The notes under the pieces: generated by a model | The model's database searches: none | What the model saw: the letters and a program-made list of their open reading frames with translations, nothing else | Told to the model about the DNA's origin: nothing | In this document: in pieces, positions 38,451 through 46,816 of the stretch | Layout: each line of letters starts with the position of its first letter | Position numbering within the stretch: the stretch's first letter is position 1 | Made by a program: the position numbers and the translations under genes | DNA from: Rhodococcoides corynebacterioides NBRC 14404 | GTDB lineage: Bacteria > Actinomycetota > Actinomycetes > Mycobacteriales > Mycobacteriaceae | Direction of reading: 5' to 3' | Length of the DNA: 64,000 bases | NCBI RefSeq assembly: GCF_001894765.1 | Contig: NZ_BCWV01000003.1 | Coordinates: forward strand, 795,679-859,678

Positions 38451-39656
38451 TCAGATGGTGCCGCGGGCGGCGAGAGCGTCGCGGTCGGCGTCGGACAGGC
38501 CGAGCAGGCGGCCGTAGACGTCGGAGTTGTGTTCGCCCAGTTCGGGTCCGGCGTGTCGGACCGATCCGGGAGTGTCGCTGAGCTTCGGCACGACCCCGGC
38601 CATGGGGATGTCGCCGAGTTCGGGGTGGGCGAGTCGGACGATGGCCTCGCGCGCGGCGAAGTGCGGATCGGCGAACATGTCTCGCGCCGTGTAGATCCGG
38701 CCGGCGGGCACCCCGGCCTCGTGGAGGATCTCGAGCACGTCGTCGGTCTTCTGCGCGGTGGTCCACTCGCCGATGAGGTCGTCGAGTTCCTCCATGTTGA
38801 CCCCGCGCGAGGCGTGGTCGCGGTACTTCGGATTCTCGATCAGATCGGTGCGGCCCATCGCGGTCGCGAGCCGGGAGAACACCGAATCCTGGTTCGCCGC
38901 CACGAGAATCATCTCGCCGCCCTCGGTGGGATAGACGTTGCTGGGGGCGATGTTCGGCAGGACCGACCCCGTGCGCTCGCGCTGGTAGCCGCCGATCTCC
39001 CACTCCGGCAGCAGCGATTCCATCATCGCGAGGACGGCCTCGTAGATCGCGGAGTCGACGAGCTGGCCGCGCCCGCTGTTCTCGCGGTGGTGCAGGGCGG
39101 ACAGGACGCCGATGGTCGCGAAGACGGCGGCGAGCGAGTCACCCAGCGAGATGCCCGCCCGCGACGGCGGCTGATCGGGATTGCCGGTGACGTACCGGAT
39201 TCCGCCCATCGCCTCGCCGATCGAGCCGAAACCGGCGCGTGGGGCGTAGGGGCCGTTCTGGCCGTAGCCCGTCACCCGCGCCATGATGAGCCGCGGGTTG
39301 ATCTCGCGGAGCTGCTCGAACCCCAGCCCCCACCGCTCGAGCGTGCCGGGACGGAAGTTCTCGACGACGATGTCCGCGTCGGCGATGATGCGGCGCGCCA
39401 GGTCCTGGCCCTCCTCGCTGCGGAGGTTGCAGGTGACCGACTTCTTGCCGCGCGCCACCACCGGCCACCAGAGCGACCGGCCGTGCGGCTTCTCGCGGCC
39501 CCACTGGCGCATCGGGTCCCCGACTCCGGGGGCTTCCAGCTTGATCACCTCCGCGCCGAAGTCGGCGAGCAACTGGCCGCAGAAGGGCCCGGCGAGGAGC
39601 TGACCCATCTCCACCACACGGAGGTCGGACAGGGGGCCGGGGGAGGGTTCGGTCAT
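38451..39656 (-). CDS. CaiB/BaiF family III CoA transferase
   Basis: A 401-residue enzyme. Markers are LLAGPFCGQLLADFGAEVIKLE, shown in part as AGPFCGQLLADFGAEVIK, then DIVVENFRPGTLERWGL and the catalytic Asp173 in SLGDSLAAVFA. Family III enzymes move CoA between carboxylic acids through mixed-anhydride intermediates. The ATG overlaps the gntR stop (ATGA), so regulator and enzymes form one operon. It would activate an acid intermediate of the pathway. Confidence 0.92.
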   Translation of the reverse strand: MTEPSPGPLSDLRVVEMGQLLAGPFCGQLLADFGAEVIKLEAPGVGDPMRQWGREKPHGRSLWWPVVARGKKSVTCNLRSEEGQDLARRIIADADIVVENFRPGTLERWGLGFEQLREINPRLIMARVTGYGQNGPYAPRAGFGSIGEAMGGIRYVTGNPDQPPSRAGISLGDSLAAVFATIGVLSALHHRENSGRGQLVDSAIYEAVLAMMESLLPEWEIGGYQRERTGSVLPNIAPSNVYPTEGGEMILVAANQDSVFSRLATAMGRTDLIENPKYRDHASRGVNMEELDDLIGEWTTAQKTDDVLEILHEAGVPAGRIYTARDMFADPHFAAREAIVRLAHPELGDIPMAGVVPKLSDTPGSVRHAGPELGEHNSDVYGRLLGLSDADRDALAARGTI

Positions 39657-40333
39657 CGTCGGGGCTCCTGGGTGGTGTCGGGGTTTTCGGGGGGTGCGAG
39701 GGACTGCAGCAGAACGTGTTTGGCCGCGCGGACGTGCGCGCGCATCACGGAGTCGGCCCACGTCTCGTCGCGTGCCCGCAGGGCAGCGACCAGGTCGCGG
39801 TGATGGGCATGGCTGCGGGAGAGGTCGCCCGGCGCGTAGCGATGGAACGTCCGCATCACCAGCGGCAGCTGGATCACGGCGCCGAGCATCGAGACCAGGC
39901 GGCTGCTCGCCGCGGCGGTGCGCACGATGGCGTGGAACTCGTCGTTCAGCTGCGCCATGAGGTCGAGCCGCTGCTCGGCGCCCTGCGCGGCCGCGGCCTC
40001 CATGAGGTCGCAGAGTTCGTCGAGGCGGTCGACGTCCTTGTCCTCGATTCGGCGTGCGGCACGGGACGCCGCCATGGCTTCGAGGTTCATGCGGAGGTCG
40101 TAGATCTCGTCGAGGTCGTCGGCGGTCCAGGACCGCACCCGCGCCCCACGGTGGGGGAGCACCTCCACCAGGCCTTCCATCTCGAGTCGACGGAGGGCTT
40201 CTCGCACCGGCGTGCGGGACGTGGCCGTGAGCTCGGCGATCTCCACCTCACCGAGCCGGGACCCGGGCTCGTACGAGCCCGCGACGATGCCGTCCCGGAG
40301 GTGCGCGTACACCCTGTCCACTGCCCTGGTCAT
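39653..40333 (-). CDS. FadR-type GntR regulator of the catabolic operon
   Basis: A 226-residue regulator with an N-terminal winged helix (RLGEVEIAELTATSRTPVREALRRLEMEGLV, recognised by TSRTPVREALRRLE) and a C-terminal FCD domain with NDEFHAIVRTAAASSRL and HAHHRDLVAALRA, giving the His/Asp metal ligands. It is the first gene of the minus-strand operon and divergent from the HMG-CoA lyase gene. Two palindromes in the shared spacer are likely binding sites, so it probably represses both directions until a ligand of the pathway binds. Confidence 0.9.
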   Translation of the reverse strand: MTRAVDRVYAHLRDGIVAGSYEPGSRLGEVEIAELTATSRTPVREALRRLEMEGLVEVLPHRGARVRSWTADDLDEIYDLRMNLEAMAASRAARRIEDKDVDRLDELCDLMEAAAAQGAEQRLDLMAQLNDEFHAIVRTAAASSRLVSMLGAVIQLPLVMRTFHRYAPGDLSRSHAHHRDLVAALRARDETWADSVMRAHVRAAKHVLLQSLAPPENPDTTQEPRR

Positions 40334-40359
40334 CGATCGATCCGCCTTCGAGGTCGAGG

Positions 40360-40371
40360 ATTGTTCACAAT
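40360..40371. promoter_or_regulatory. Candidate GntR operator 1
   Basis: ATTGT-TC-ACAAT, with 5-bp arms around a 2-bp centre, fits the FadR-subfamily pattern TNGT...ACNA. It lies 27 bp upstream of the gntR start. Confidence 0.5.
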
Positions 40372-40399
40372 GTAGGGCGGCAATCGCGCCTTGTCCCGG

Positions 40400-40433
40400 T
40401 TTACAGCGATATTCGCTCCGCTATTGCATGCAA
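40400..40433 (+). promoter_or_regulatory. Candidate lyase promoter with overlapping operator 2
   Basis: TTTACA (40400-40405) and TATTGC (40422-40427) are 16 bp apart. The perfect palindrome TTGCATGCAA (40424-40433) overlaps this -10 and has GntR-like form, so binding would block the lyase promoter. Confidence 0.45.
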
Positions 40434-40458
40434 CCCGTGCGAGGTGGACCATCGACGC

Positions 40459-41361
40459 ATGACTGCGGTGGAACTGGTGGAAGTCGGCCCGCGCGACGGG
40501 CTGCAGAACGAGAAGACCGTCCTGTCGGTGGAGCAGAAGATCGAGCTGATCGTGCGCGCTCTGGACGCCGGCGTTCGCCGCGTCGAGGCGGTGAGCTTCG
40601 TCAATCCCGCCCGCGTGCCGCAGATGGCCGGCGCCGAGGACGTGATGGCCGGGCTCCCACGCGACCGCGGGGCGTCGTACATCGGGTTGGTGCTCAACCG
40701 GCGCGGGCTCGACCGTGCACTCGCCGCCGCCGTCGACGAGGTCAACGTGGTGGTCGTGTCCACCGAGGAGTTCAGCCGTCGCAACCAGGGCTGCTCGGTC
40801 GACGAGGGCATCGCGGCCGCCGTCGACATCGTGCGCGATGCCCGGGCCGCCGGGGTGTTCGCGACGGTCACCGTGGCGGCGTCGTTCGGGTGCCCGTTCT
40901 CCGGCGAGGTCGATCCCGCGCACATCGGTCGGATCCTCGCGCGGGTCGCCGAGGCCGAGCCGTCCGAGATCGCGATCGCCGACACCATCGGCGTCGGTGT
41001 TCCCGCACAGGTGCGCACGCTGGCGGAGGTCGCGACCGCGAACGCCCCCGGCGTTCCGCAGCGCTGGCACTTCCACAACACCCGCAACACCGGCTACGCC
41101 AACGCCCTCACCGCGCTCGAAACGGGAGCGTCGGCGCTGGACGCGTCGATCGGCGGGTTCGGTGGTTGCCCCTTCGCCCCCGCGGCGACGGGCAACATCG
41201 CCTCCGAGGACCTGATCTACGCGCTCGACCGGTCCGGCGTGCGCACCGATGTCGACATGGCGCAGCTGGTCGACGCGGCGGGCTGGCTGGGCTCGGCCCT
41301 CGGCGAGGACGTACCTGCACTGCTCGGCCGGGCGGGCGGCTTCCCGCGCGCCCTCGAGTAG
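40459..41361 (+). CDS. mvaB: Hydroxymethylglutaryl-CoA lyase family protein
   Basis: A 300-residue TIM-barrel lyase. ELVEVGPRDGLQNEK contains the catalytic Arg-Asp, WHFHNTRNTGYANAL the metal-binding His pair, and GGFGGCPFAPAATGNIASEDL the HMG-CoA lyase cysteine loop. It cleaves HMG-CoA, or a similar 3-hydroxyacyl-CoA, to acetyl-CoA and a keto acid. The ATG at 40459 was chosen over the GTG at 40444. It is divergent from the gntR-caiB-hyuAB operon and probably part of the same pathway. No leucine-degradation genes are adjacent. Confidence 0.88.
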   Translation: MTAVELVEVGPRDGLQNEKTVLSVEQKIELIVRALDAGVRRVEAVSFVNPARVPQMAGAEDVMAGLPRDRGASYIGLVLNRRGLDRALAAAVDEVNVVVVSTEEFSRRNQGCSVDEGIAAAVDIVRDARAAGVFATVTVAASFGCPFSGEVDPAHIGRILARVAEAEPSEIAIADTIGVGVPAQVRTLAEVATANAPGVPQRWHFHNTRNTGYANALTALETGASALDASIGGFGGCPFAPAATGNIASEDLIYALDRSGVRTDVDMAQLVDAAGWLGSALGEDVPALLGRAGGFPRALE

Positions 41362-41378
41362 TCCGTGCTCTGCGTGGC

Positions 41379-41384
41379 TACAGT
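41379..41384 (+). promoter_or_regulatory. -10 element of a leaderless promoter (YceI-like gene)
   Basis: TACAGT ends 6 nt before the ATG at 41391, and no ribosome site is present. Confidence 0.5.
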
Positions 41385-41390
41385 CCGAAG

Positions 41391-41930
41391 ATGACCGACA
41401 CGCGGACCCTCCGAGCCTCCGACGACAACGTCCTCGAAGTACGGACCGGCGTCACCGGCAAGGCGTCGTCGATGGGGCATCGGTTGACCCTGGTGATGCG
41501 CGAGTGGACCGCCACCGTCTCGGAGAAGGCCGGCGAACTGGTCGGCGTGGACGTGACGGTGGACGTGGACTCGCTGACCGTCACGCACGGCGAGGGCGGG
41601 GTCACGCCGATGTTCGGGCCGGAGAAGGCCATGGCCCGGTCCAACGCGCTGAAGACGCTGCACAGCAAGGACTTCCCGACCATCCGGTACGTCACCACCG
41701 AGGTGACGGGCACCGACGAGGGCTATCGGCTGACAGGGACGCTCACCGTCCACGGCACCGAGCGTCCCCATACCGTCGACCTGCGGGTGGCGCGGGTAGA
41801 GGAGCGGTGGCGGGCGTCCTTCGAGACCACCGTCACCCAGACCGACTTCGGCATCGAGCCCTATTCGCAGATGTTCGGGGCCATGAAGGTGGTCGACGAC
41901 GTCGTGGTCACCTTCGACGCGGGGTTGTGA
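41391..41930 (+). CDS. YceI-like lipocalin-fold protein, cytosolic form
   Basis: A 179-residue protein with the YceI pattern: GKASSMGHRLTLVMREWTATV, seen as SSMGHRLTLVMREW, then SLTVTHGEGG, KTLHSKDFPTIRYVTTEV and LTGTLTVHGTERPHTVDL. Many YceI proteins are secreted and bind isoprenoid or fatty-acid-like ligands. This copy has no signal peptide, so it should stay in the cytosol. It stands alone, convergent with dnaB. Confidence 0.82.
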   Translation: MTDTRTLRASDDNVLEVRTGVTGKASSMGHRLTLVMREWTATVSEKAGELVGVDVTVDVDSLTVTHGEGGVTPMFGPEKAMARSNALKTLHSKDFPTIRYVTTEVTGTDEGYRLTGTLTVHGTERPHTVDLRVARVEERWRASFETTVTQTDFGIEPYSQMFGAMKVVDDVVVTFDAGL

Positions 41931-41940
41931 GGACGAAGGG

Positions 41941-41991
41941 CGGATCGTGAAATCCGGGCCCCGGTATCCGGGGCCGAGACTTCACGATCCG
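41941..41991. terminator. Nested hairpin, bidirectional terminator
   Basis: Outer 11-bp arms (41941-41951 and 41981-41991) and an inner 8-bp GC stem (GGCCCCGG-TAT-CCGGGGCC, 41957-41975) lie between the convergent YceI-like and dnaB genes, 6 bp before the dnaB stop. Confidence 0.75.
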
Positions 41992-41996
41992 ACGCA

Positions 41997-44636
41997 TTAC
42001 CCCCGCGCCATGTCCACGAACCGCGACAGGTGCAGCTGGTGGGCCACCGTGATGGTGGCCGTCGGGCCGTTACGGTGCTTGCCCAGGATCAGGTCCGCCT
42101 CACCGCCGCGCGGGTCGTCGCGCTCGGTGGCGTCGGGGCGGTAGAGCAGGATGACCATGTCGGCGTCCTGCTCCAGGGAGCCGGACTCACGCAGGTCGGA
42201 CACCATCGGCTTCTTGTCGGTGCGCTGCTCGGGACCACGGTTGAGCTGACAGATCGCCACCACGGGGACCATGAGTTCCTTGGCCAGCAGCTTGAGCGAA
42301 CGCGAGAAGTCCGAGACCTCCTGCTGGCGCGATTCGACCTTCTTGCCGGACGACATCAGCTGCAGGTAGTCGATGACGATCAGCTTGAGGTCGTGCCGCT
42401 GCTTGAGCCGTCGGGCCTTCGCGCGGATCTCCATCATGGTGAGGTTCGGCGAATCGTCGACGAACAGCGGCGCTTCGCTGATCTCGCTCATGCGGCGAGC
42501 GAGGCGCGTCCAGTCGTCGTCGGTCATCTTGCCCGAGCGCATGTCGCCCAGCTTGATCTTCGCCTCGGCCGAGAGCAGACGCATCACGATCTCCGTGCGG
42601 CTCATCTCGAGGGAGAACATGACACTCGCCATGCCGTGCTTGATGGAGCACGAGCGCATGAAATCCATACCGAGCGTGGAGTTGTGCGTCGGCACCATCG
42701 ACCGGCCCGCGAGGTACAGGTGGTCGGCGTTGTCGACCTCCACGCATCGCACCGGGACCGACTCGATCTTCCGGACGGCCGTGATCATGCGGCTCGACGA
42801 CCGCGCTGTTCCGACCGCCTTGCGGCGCTGCTTGTGCAGCACGTCCTTCCGCGTCAGCCCGAAGACCTGCTCGTCCGTCGCGAAGGTCAGCGTGAACGCG
42901 GTCGACGAGGATTCGCGTCGGCCCTTCACCGCCCTGGTCGACATCTGAACGCGGTACCCGAGGCTGACGATCAGCTCGGCGACGTCCATCGCGAGCCGCT
43001 CGTGAGTGACGCTGAACTGCACGCTCCCACCACCGGTCACGGTTCCGTCCGTGTCCAACAGGCCGGCCAGCAGGGCGCGGCGCTGCGCCTCGGACGCGCG
43101 CAGGTACTCGATCGGGATGTGCTTGTCGTTCAGGACCCCGACGGTGCGGAGGCGCGCCTGCACCGTCCCGACCCGATCGCGGCACCGCTGGCACATCTGC
43201 GACCCGGTGCACAGCTCGCCGCACACCGAACACCGCGGCTCCCGCGTCGCGACCGTCGTGAACCGCGCTTTTCCACCGCACGACTGTCCGCACGTCCGAA
43301 CATGGAGCGGGAACGGAACGAAGAGCGTTCCGCACACGGCGCACGCGCGAGGCAGGACCGGCGGGGGCGGCGGCAGCTGGATCGAGTAGCGCCGGTCGGC
43401 GGACCCCGACTGCACCGTCACCAACCCCTCGCTCTCGATGCGGGCGACGATTTCGGGATCGTCCGACGTGATCTGCGCGCACGCGCTGGTGCCGTCGCCG
43501 AGCCAGGCACCGAGCGTGTAGGGCGGCACCAGCAGGTCGGCCTCATCGAACTGCAGCGGCGCAGTGTTGGTCACCGAGTGGTTGGTGCGCCCGTCCTTGG
43601 TCGCGCACCGGACGGTCGCGGCGATCTCCTCGGTGGTGCGCACCTCGGCGAACGTGCGCTGGTTGCGGTAGCCGTTGTACTGCGTGGCCGCCGCCTGCGC
43701 GGACTTGCGCGACGCCCGGGTGTCGGTGAGCCACTGGTGTTCCGCGTCGGCGACGATGACCGTCCCGTCGGAGAACTCCACCTCGTAGCAGGGGCGACCG
43801 ATCATGACGTCCGTTGCGGCGACGACGCGCGTCGCGCGGCCCGACGCGTCGATCAGGTGATCGCCCACCTCGACCTCGCCCATGGTGGTCCAACCCGTCG
43901 GGGTCGGCAGGGGGGTGTCGAGCGCGAGGGCCTTTCCGACACCGGGCCTCGCCGCCACGATGATCATCTGCCCGGGGTGCAGACCGTTGGTCACCTCGTC
44001 GAGCTCGGTGAAGCCGGTGGGGACACCGTTGGACATTCCGCCGCGGCTGGCGATGGAGTCGATCTCGTCCATCGTGGGCTGCAGCAGCTCCTCGAGCTGC
44101 ACGAAGTCCTCGGCGGTGCGGCGTTCGGTGACCTCGTACACCTCGGCCTGGGCGCGGTCGACCACCTCGGAGACGTCCTGGCCGTCGGCGCCGGCGTAGC
44201 CGAACTGCACGATGCGCGTGCCGGCCTCCACCAGCCGTCGCAGGATGGCCTTCTCGACGACGATCTCGGCGTAGAACGAGGCGTTGGCCGCCGTCGGCAC
44301 CGTCTGCGTCAGCGTGACCAGGTAGGGCGGCCCACCGATGCGCTTGAGTTCGCCGCGGCGCTCCAGCTCGGCCGAGACCGTCACCGGGTCGGCCGGATCG
44401 CCGCGGCCGTAGAGGTCGAGGATCGCGTCGTAGACCATCTGGTGGGCCGGACGGTAGAAGTCACCGGGCCGCAGGATCTCGAGCACGTCGGCGATCGCGT
44501 CCTTGCTCAGCAGCATGCCGCCGAGCACCGACTGCTCCGCCGCCATGTCCTGCGGAGGCTGACGGCCGAAGTCCTCACCGGGCGGCTCGGACGGGCCGGA
44601 GTAGTCGCTCGACCCGCGATCGTCCACCACAGCCAC
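41997..44636 (-). CDS. dnaB: Replicative DNA helicase DnaB with intein
   Basis: An 879-residue precursor. The helicase parts are residues 1-235 and 653-879 (462 residues after splicing, normal for DnaB). The N-terminal domain contains AAEQSVLGGMLLSKDAIADV, seen as EQSVLGGMLLSKDAI. The Walker A loop ARPGVGK ends at Lys235, where a 417-residue intein interrupts it, and STLGMDFMRS resumes after it. Walker B is LIVIDYLQLMS. The GTG at 44636 gives MAVVDDRG, as in mycobacterial DnaB. It forms the hexameric 5'-3' helicase at the fork. Splicing is needed for an intact P-loop. Confidence 0.97.
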   Translation of the reverse strand: MAVVDDRGSSDYSGPSEPPGEDFGRQPPQDMAAEQSVLGGMLLSKDAIADVLEILRPGDFYRPAHQMVYDAILDLYGRGDPADPVTVSAELERRGELKRIGGPPYLVTLTQTVPTAANASFYAEIVVEKAILRRLVEAGTRIVQFGYAGADGQDVSEVVDRAQAEVYEVTERRTAEDFVQLEELLQPTMDEIDSIASRGGMSNGVPTGFTELDEVTNGLHPGQMIIVAARPGVGKALALDTPLPTPTGWTTMGEVEVGDHLIDASGRATRVVAATDVMIGRPCYEVEFSDGTVIVADAEHQWLTDTRASRKSAQAAATQYNGYRNQRTFAEVRTTEEIAATVRCATKDGRTNHSVTNTAPLQFDEADLLVPPYTLGAWLGDGTSACAQITSDDPEIVARIESEGLVTVQSGSADRRYSIQLPPPPPVLPRACAVCGTLFVPFPLHVRTCGQSCGGKARFTTVATREPRCSVCGELCTGSQMCQRCRDRVGTVQARLRTVGVLNDKHIPIEYLRASEAQRRALLAGLLDTDGTVTGGGSVQFSVTHERLAMDVAELIVSLGYRVQMSTRAVKGRRESSSTAFTLTFATDEQVFGLTRKDVLHKQRRKAVGTARSSSRMITAVRKIESVPVRCVEVDNADHLYLAGRSMVPTHNSTLGMDFMRSCSIKHGMASVMFSLEMSRTEIVMRLLSAEAKIKLGDMRSGKMTDDDWTRLARRMSEISEAPLFVDDSPNLTMMEIRAKARRLKQRHDLKLIVIDYLQLMSSGKKVESRQQEVSDFSRSLKLLAKELMVPVVAICQLNRGPEQRTDKKPMVSDLRESGSLEQDADMVILLYRPDATERDDPRGGEADLILGKHRNGPTATITVAHQLHLSRFVDMARG
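42681..43931 (-). other. DnaB intein (Ala1, Trp-Cys-Thr triad, LAGLIDADG endonuclease with Cys-rich insertion)
   Basis: 417 codons inserted after the P-loop lysine. The first residue is Ala (ALALDTPLPTPTGW), not Ser or Cys. The C-terminus is VPTHN followed by Ser of the host. Trp67 (DAEHQWLTD), Cys396 (VRCVEVD) and Thr415 (PTHN) match the WCT triad of class 3 inteins, whose block-F cysteine starts splicing. Endonuclease motifs are TLGAWLGDG at 139-147 and LLAGLLDTDG at 287-296. Between them lie nine cysteines (197, 200, 214, 218, 234, 237, 241, 247, 250), suggesting two zinc ribbons. Both endonuclease motifs keep their acidic residues. Confidence 0.9.
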
Positions 44637-45145
44637 AGAAATTCGCCGCCTTCTCGTTCGGGTCGACGGCCGCATCCGGACCGCCGGTGTCGCGGGGTGT
44701 TCCCCCGGGACTGTGTACCTCTGCGCACCGACACGACGGCCGATCCAGCGGGCTCGAGATCGGTGCCGGAGGGACGTTAGGGGCTGGGAATCGGCTGCGC
44801 AAAGGGGCGTGTGGACCGACCCGGGGATGAAATGTGCAAACGGCAGGACACGGTGTTGACCACCTGTGGACAGCCTGGGGAGCAGCAAGAAAGTTTCAGT
44901 GGAATGAGCAGGTCAGAGGCTGTTCATGAAGTTCTTTGCCTGGGGATCGACTCGGTGTCGGCGTGTCTCTGGGAGTTGACAAGTCGGGCGTGTCGGGTCG
45001 CGAAGGACCGAAGTTATCAACATGACGGGGCTCACACTCGCCGAATCCGGACGCGCGCCTTGTTTCGGAGACCGAGTCCGGACACGACGACGCCCCGGCC
45101 CGCCGTGACAGCGAACCGGGGCGTCGTACAGCGCTGGGCGCGGAC
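44637..45145. other. Spacer between rplI and dnaB
   Basis: 509 bp with no convincing gene. M. tuberculosis carries Rv0057 at the matching place. The stretch contains the hairpin described separately at 45087-45127 and the dnaB upstream region. A GAGAAGG ribosome-site-like sequence lies about 14 nt before the dnaB GTG. An open frame on the plus strand is antisense to rplI and lacks coding character. Confidence 0.5.
45087..45127 (-). terminator. Hairpin downstream of rplI
   Basis: Perfect 12-bp arms (45087-45098 and 45116-45127) around a 17-nt loop, 19 bp past the rplI stop. It lacks a U-tract. It probably ends or attenuates transcription of the ribosomal-protein operon ahead of dnaB. Confidence 0.65.
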
Positions 45146-45601
45146 CTACGAAGCGGTGACCTCGAGATCGAACGCAGCGGTGACGTCGGGATGCAGCGCG
45201 ACCGTGATGCGGTGCTTGCCGACGGACTTGATGTGGGACTTCGGCAGCTCGACGCTGCGCTTGTCGACGGTGGGGCCACCGGCGGACTTGAGCGCGGCGG
45301 CGACGTCGGCGGCAGTGACCGAGCCGAAGAGCTTGCCCGAATCGCCGGCGGTACGCACCGTCAGCGACACGGAGTCGAGGCCCTCGATGGCCTGCTTGAG
45401 CTCGTTGGCGTGGTCGAGACCGCGCACGGCGCGGGCTTCCTGCGCACGACGGATGCCGTCGACCTGCTTCTGCGCGCCACGGGTGGCCACGATGGCCAGG
45501 CCGCGAGGCAGCAGGTAGTTCCGCCCGTATCCGTCCTTGACCTCCACGGTGTCGCCGGGCGCACCGAGGTTGTCGACATCAGCGGTGAGGATGAGCTTCA
45601 T
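45146..45601 (-). CDS. rplI: 50S ribosomal protein L9
   Basis: A 151-residue protein with the N-terminal 23S-binding domain [36 protein letters not shown] (core [13 protein letters not shown]), a long connecting helix and a C-terminal domain. The ATG has GGGAAAGGGAAACC upstream. It is the last gene of the rpsF-ssb-rpsR-rplI operon, and the order is conserved in actinobacteria. Confidence 0.96.
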   Translation of the reverse strand: MKLILTADVDNLGAPGDTVEVKDGYGRNYLLPRGLAIVATRGAQKQVDGIRRAQEARAVRGLDHANELKQAIEGLDSVSLTVRTAGDSGKLFGSVTAADVAAALKSAGGPTVDKRSVELPKSHIKSVGKHRITVALHPDVTAAFDLEVTAS

Positions 45602-45616
45602 GGTTTCCCTTTCCCC

Positions 45617-45859
45617 TTATCGCGCAGTCGCGGCGTAGGGCAGCAGGGCCACCTCACGCGAGTTCTTGACTGCGATGGCGATGTCCCGCTGATGCTGGAC
45701 GCAGTTGCCGGTGACACGACGAGCGCGGATCTTGCCGCGATCGCTGACGTACTTACGCAGCAGCGTCGTGTCCTTGTAGTCGATGGACGTGTTCTTTTCC
45801 TTGCAGAAGGTGCAGACCTTCTTCTTGATCACCTTGTCGCGCAACGGCGGTTTGGGCAT
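45617..45859 (-). CDS. rpsR: 30S ribosomal protein S18, zinc-binding form
   Basis: An 80-residue protein. Cys16 and Cys19 (VCTFCKEKN) with Cys53 and His56 (GNCVQHQRD) form a zinc site, so this is the C+ paralogue (rpsR1 of mycobacteria) rather than the zinc-free copy controlled by Zur. It pairs with S6 on the 30S platform. It is 15 bp from rplI. Confidence 0.96.
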   Translation of the reverse strand: MPKPPLRDKVIKKKVCTFCKEKNTSIDYKDTTLLRKYVSDRGKIRARRVTGNCVQHQRDIAIAVKNSREVALLPYAATAR

Positions 45860-45903
45860 GGTCGATCTCCAGATCAGATGTGAAACGTGTGTTGGGGTGC
45901 CGG

Positions 45904-46440
45904 TCAGAACGGCGGTTCGTCGTCCCCGCCACGGTTGCCGCCGCCGAACGAGCCCGATGCCTGCGGGGCGCTGCCCCAGGGATCGTCGTTCTGCGAGCTG
46001 CCACCGGACGCGGCACGAGGCGATCCGCCCGACCCACCGGAGGAACCGAACCCGCCTCCGCCGCCGCCACCACCACGACTGACCTTGTTGACCTTGGCCG
46101 TCGCGTAGCGGAGCGAAGGGCCGACTTCGTCGACCTCGAGTTCGACGACAGTGCGCTTCTCACCCTCACGCGTCTCGAAGGAACGCTGCCGGAGCCGACC
46201 CGTGACGACCACCCGGGCGCCGCGAGTCAGGGACTCGGCGACGTTCTCCGCTGCCTCACGCCAGATGTTGCAGCGGAGGAACAGCGCGTCGCCGTCCTTC
46301 CACTCGTTGGTCTGGCGATCGAAGGTGCGGGGAGTGGACGCGACGGTGAAGTTCGCGACCGCCGCACCGGCGGGGGTGAATCGAAGTTCGGGATCGGCCG
46401 TCAGGTTTCCGACGACGGTGATGACGGTTTCGCCTGCCAT
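45904..46440 (-). CDS. ssb: Single-stranded DNA-binding protein
   Basis: A 178-residue SSB. The OB fold comes first ([29 protein letters not shown], seen as [17 protein letters not shown]), then a Gly/Ser-rich disordered linker from about residue 120, and the acidic C-terminal tip DDEPPF that binds partner proteins. The paralogue linked to rpsF and rpsR is the essential replication SSB. Confidence 0.96.
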   Translation of the reverse strand: MAGETVITVVGNLTADPELRFTPAGAAVANFTVASTPRTFDRQTNEWKDGDALFLRCNIWREAAENVAESLTRGARVVVTGRLRQRSFETREGEKRTVVELEVDEVGPSLRYATAKVNKVSRGGGGGGGGFGSSGGSGGSPRAASGGSSQNDDPWGSAPQASGSFGGGNRGGDDEPPF

Positions 46441-46520
46441 GATTCCTCTTTCTCGTACCTCGTCAGTGCCTGCAGTGTCGTGTCCGCCGCCAGCCTAGGG
46501 GCGGGCGCCGACAAGGAAGG

Positions 46521-46808
46521 TCACTTGCCGCGGCGGAGAACCTTGGTGCGCAGAACGGACTCGTTCAGGCCCAGCTGACGATCGAGCTCGGACACCGAAG
46601 CAGGCTCGGCATCGATGTCGATGACGGCGTAGATACCTTCGGAGTGCTTCTCGATCTCGTAGGCGAGACGGCGCTTACCCCACACATCGACCTTGTCGAT
46701 CTTGCCGCCGTCCTTGCGGATGACGTTGAGGAACGTATCCAGCGACGGGGCGACGGTGCGCTCGTCCAGGTTGGGGTCGAGAATGACCATCAGTTCGTAA
46801 TGACGCAT
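46521..46808 (-). CDS. rpsF: 30S ribosomal protein S6
   Basis: A 95-residue protein, [21 protein letters not shown] at the start and [21 protein letters not shown] in the middle, both characteristic. It is the first gene of the operon. Its ATG is preceded by a GAGGTCTC sequence and, further up, by an extended Shine-Dalgarno sequence and a hairpin that may serve S6:S18 feedback. Confidence 0.96.
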   Translation of the reverse strand: MRHYELMVILDPNLDERTVAPSLDTFLNVIRKDGGKIDKVDVWGKRRLAYEIEKHSEGIYAVIDIDAEPASVSELDRQLGLNESVLRTKVLRRGK

Positions 46809-46816
46809 GAGACCTC

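Noticed and set aside
36367..38517. 716-codon open frame antisense to hyuA
   Set aside because: Composition is Gly/Arg/His/Gln-rich without any motif, while hyuA on the other strand has full family signatures.
38419..39003. N-terminal extension of hyuA
   Set aside because: This part runs out of frame through the CoA-transferase gene. MRYRLGVDVGGTFTD at 38418 is the family's normal start.
42030..44780. 916-codon open frame antisense to dnaB
   Set aside because: Its translation has no recognisable fold, and dnaB and its intein account for the stretch completely.
44811..45518. Plus-strand frame between dnaB and rplI
   Set aside because: No ribosome site, and its second half is antisense to rplI. 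The N-terminal part shows no known motif.
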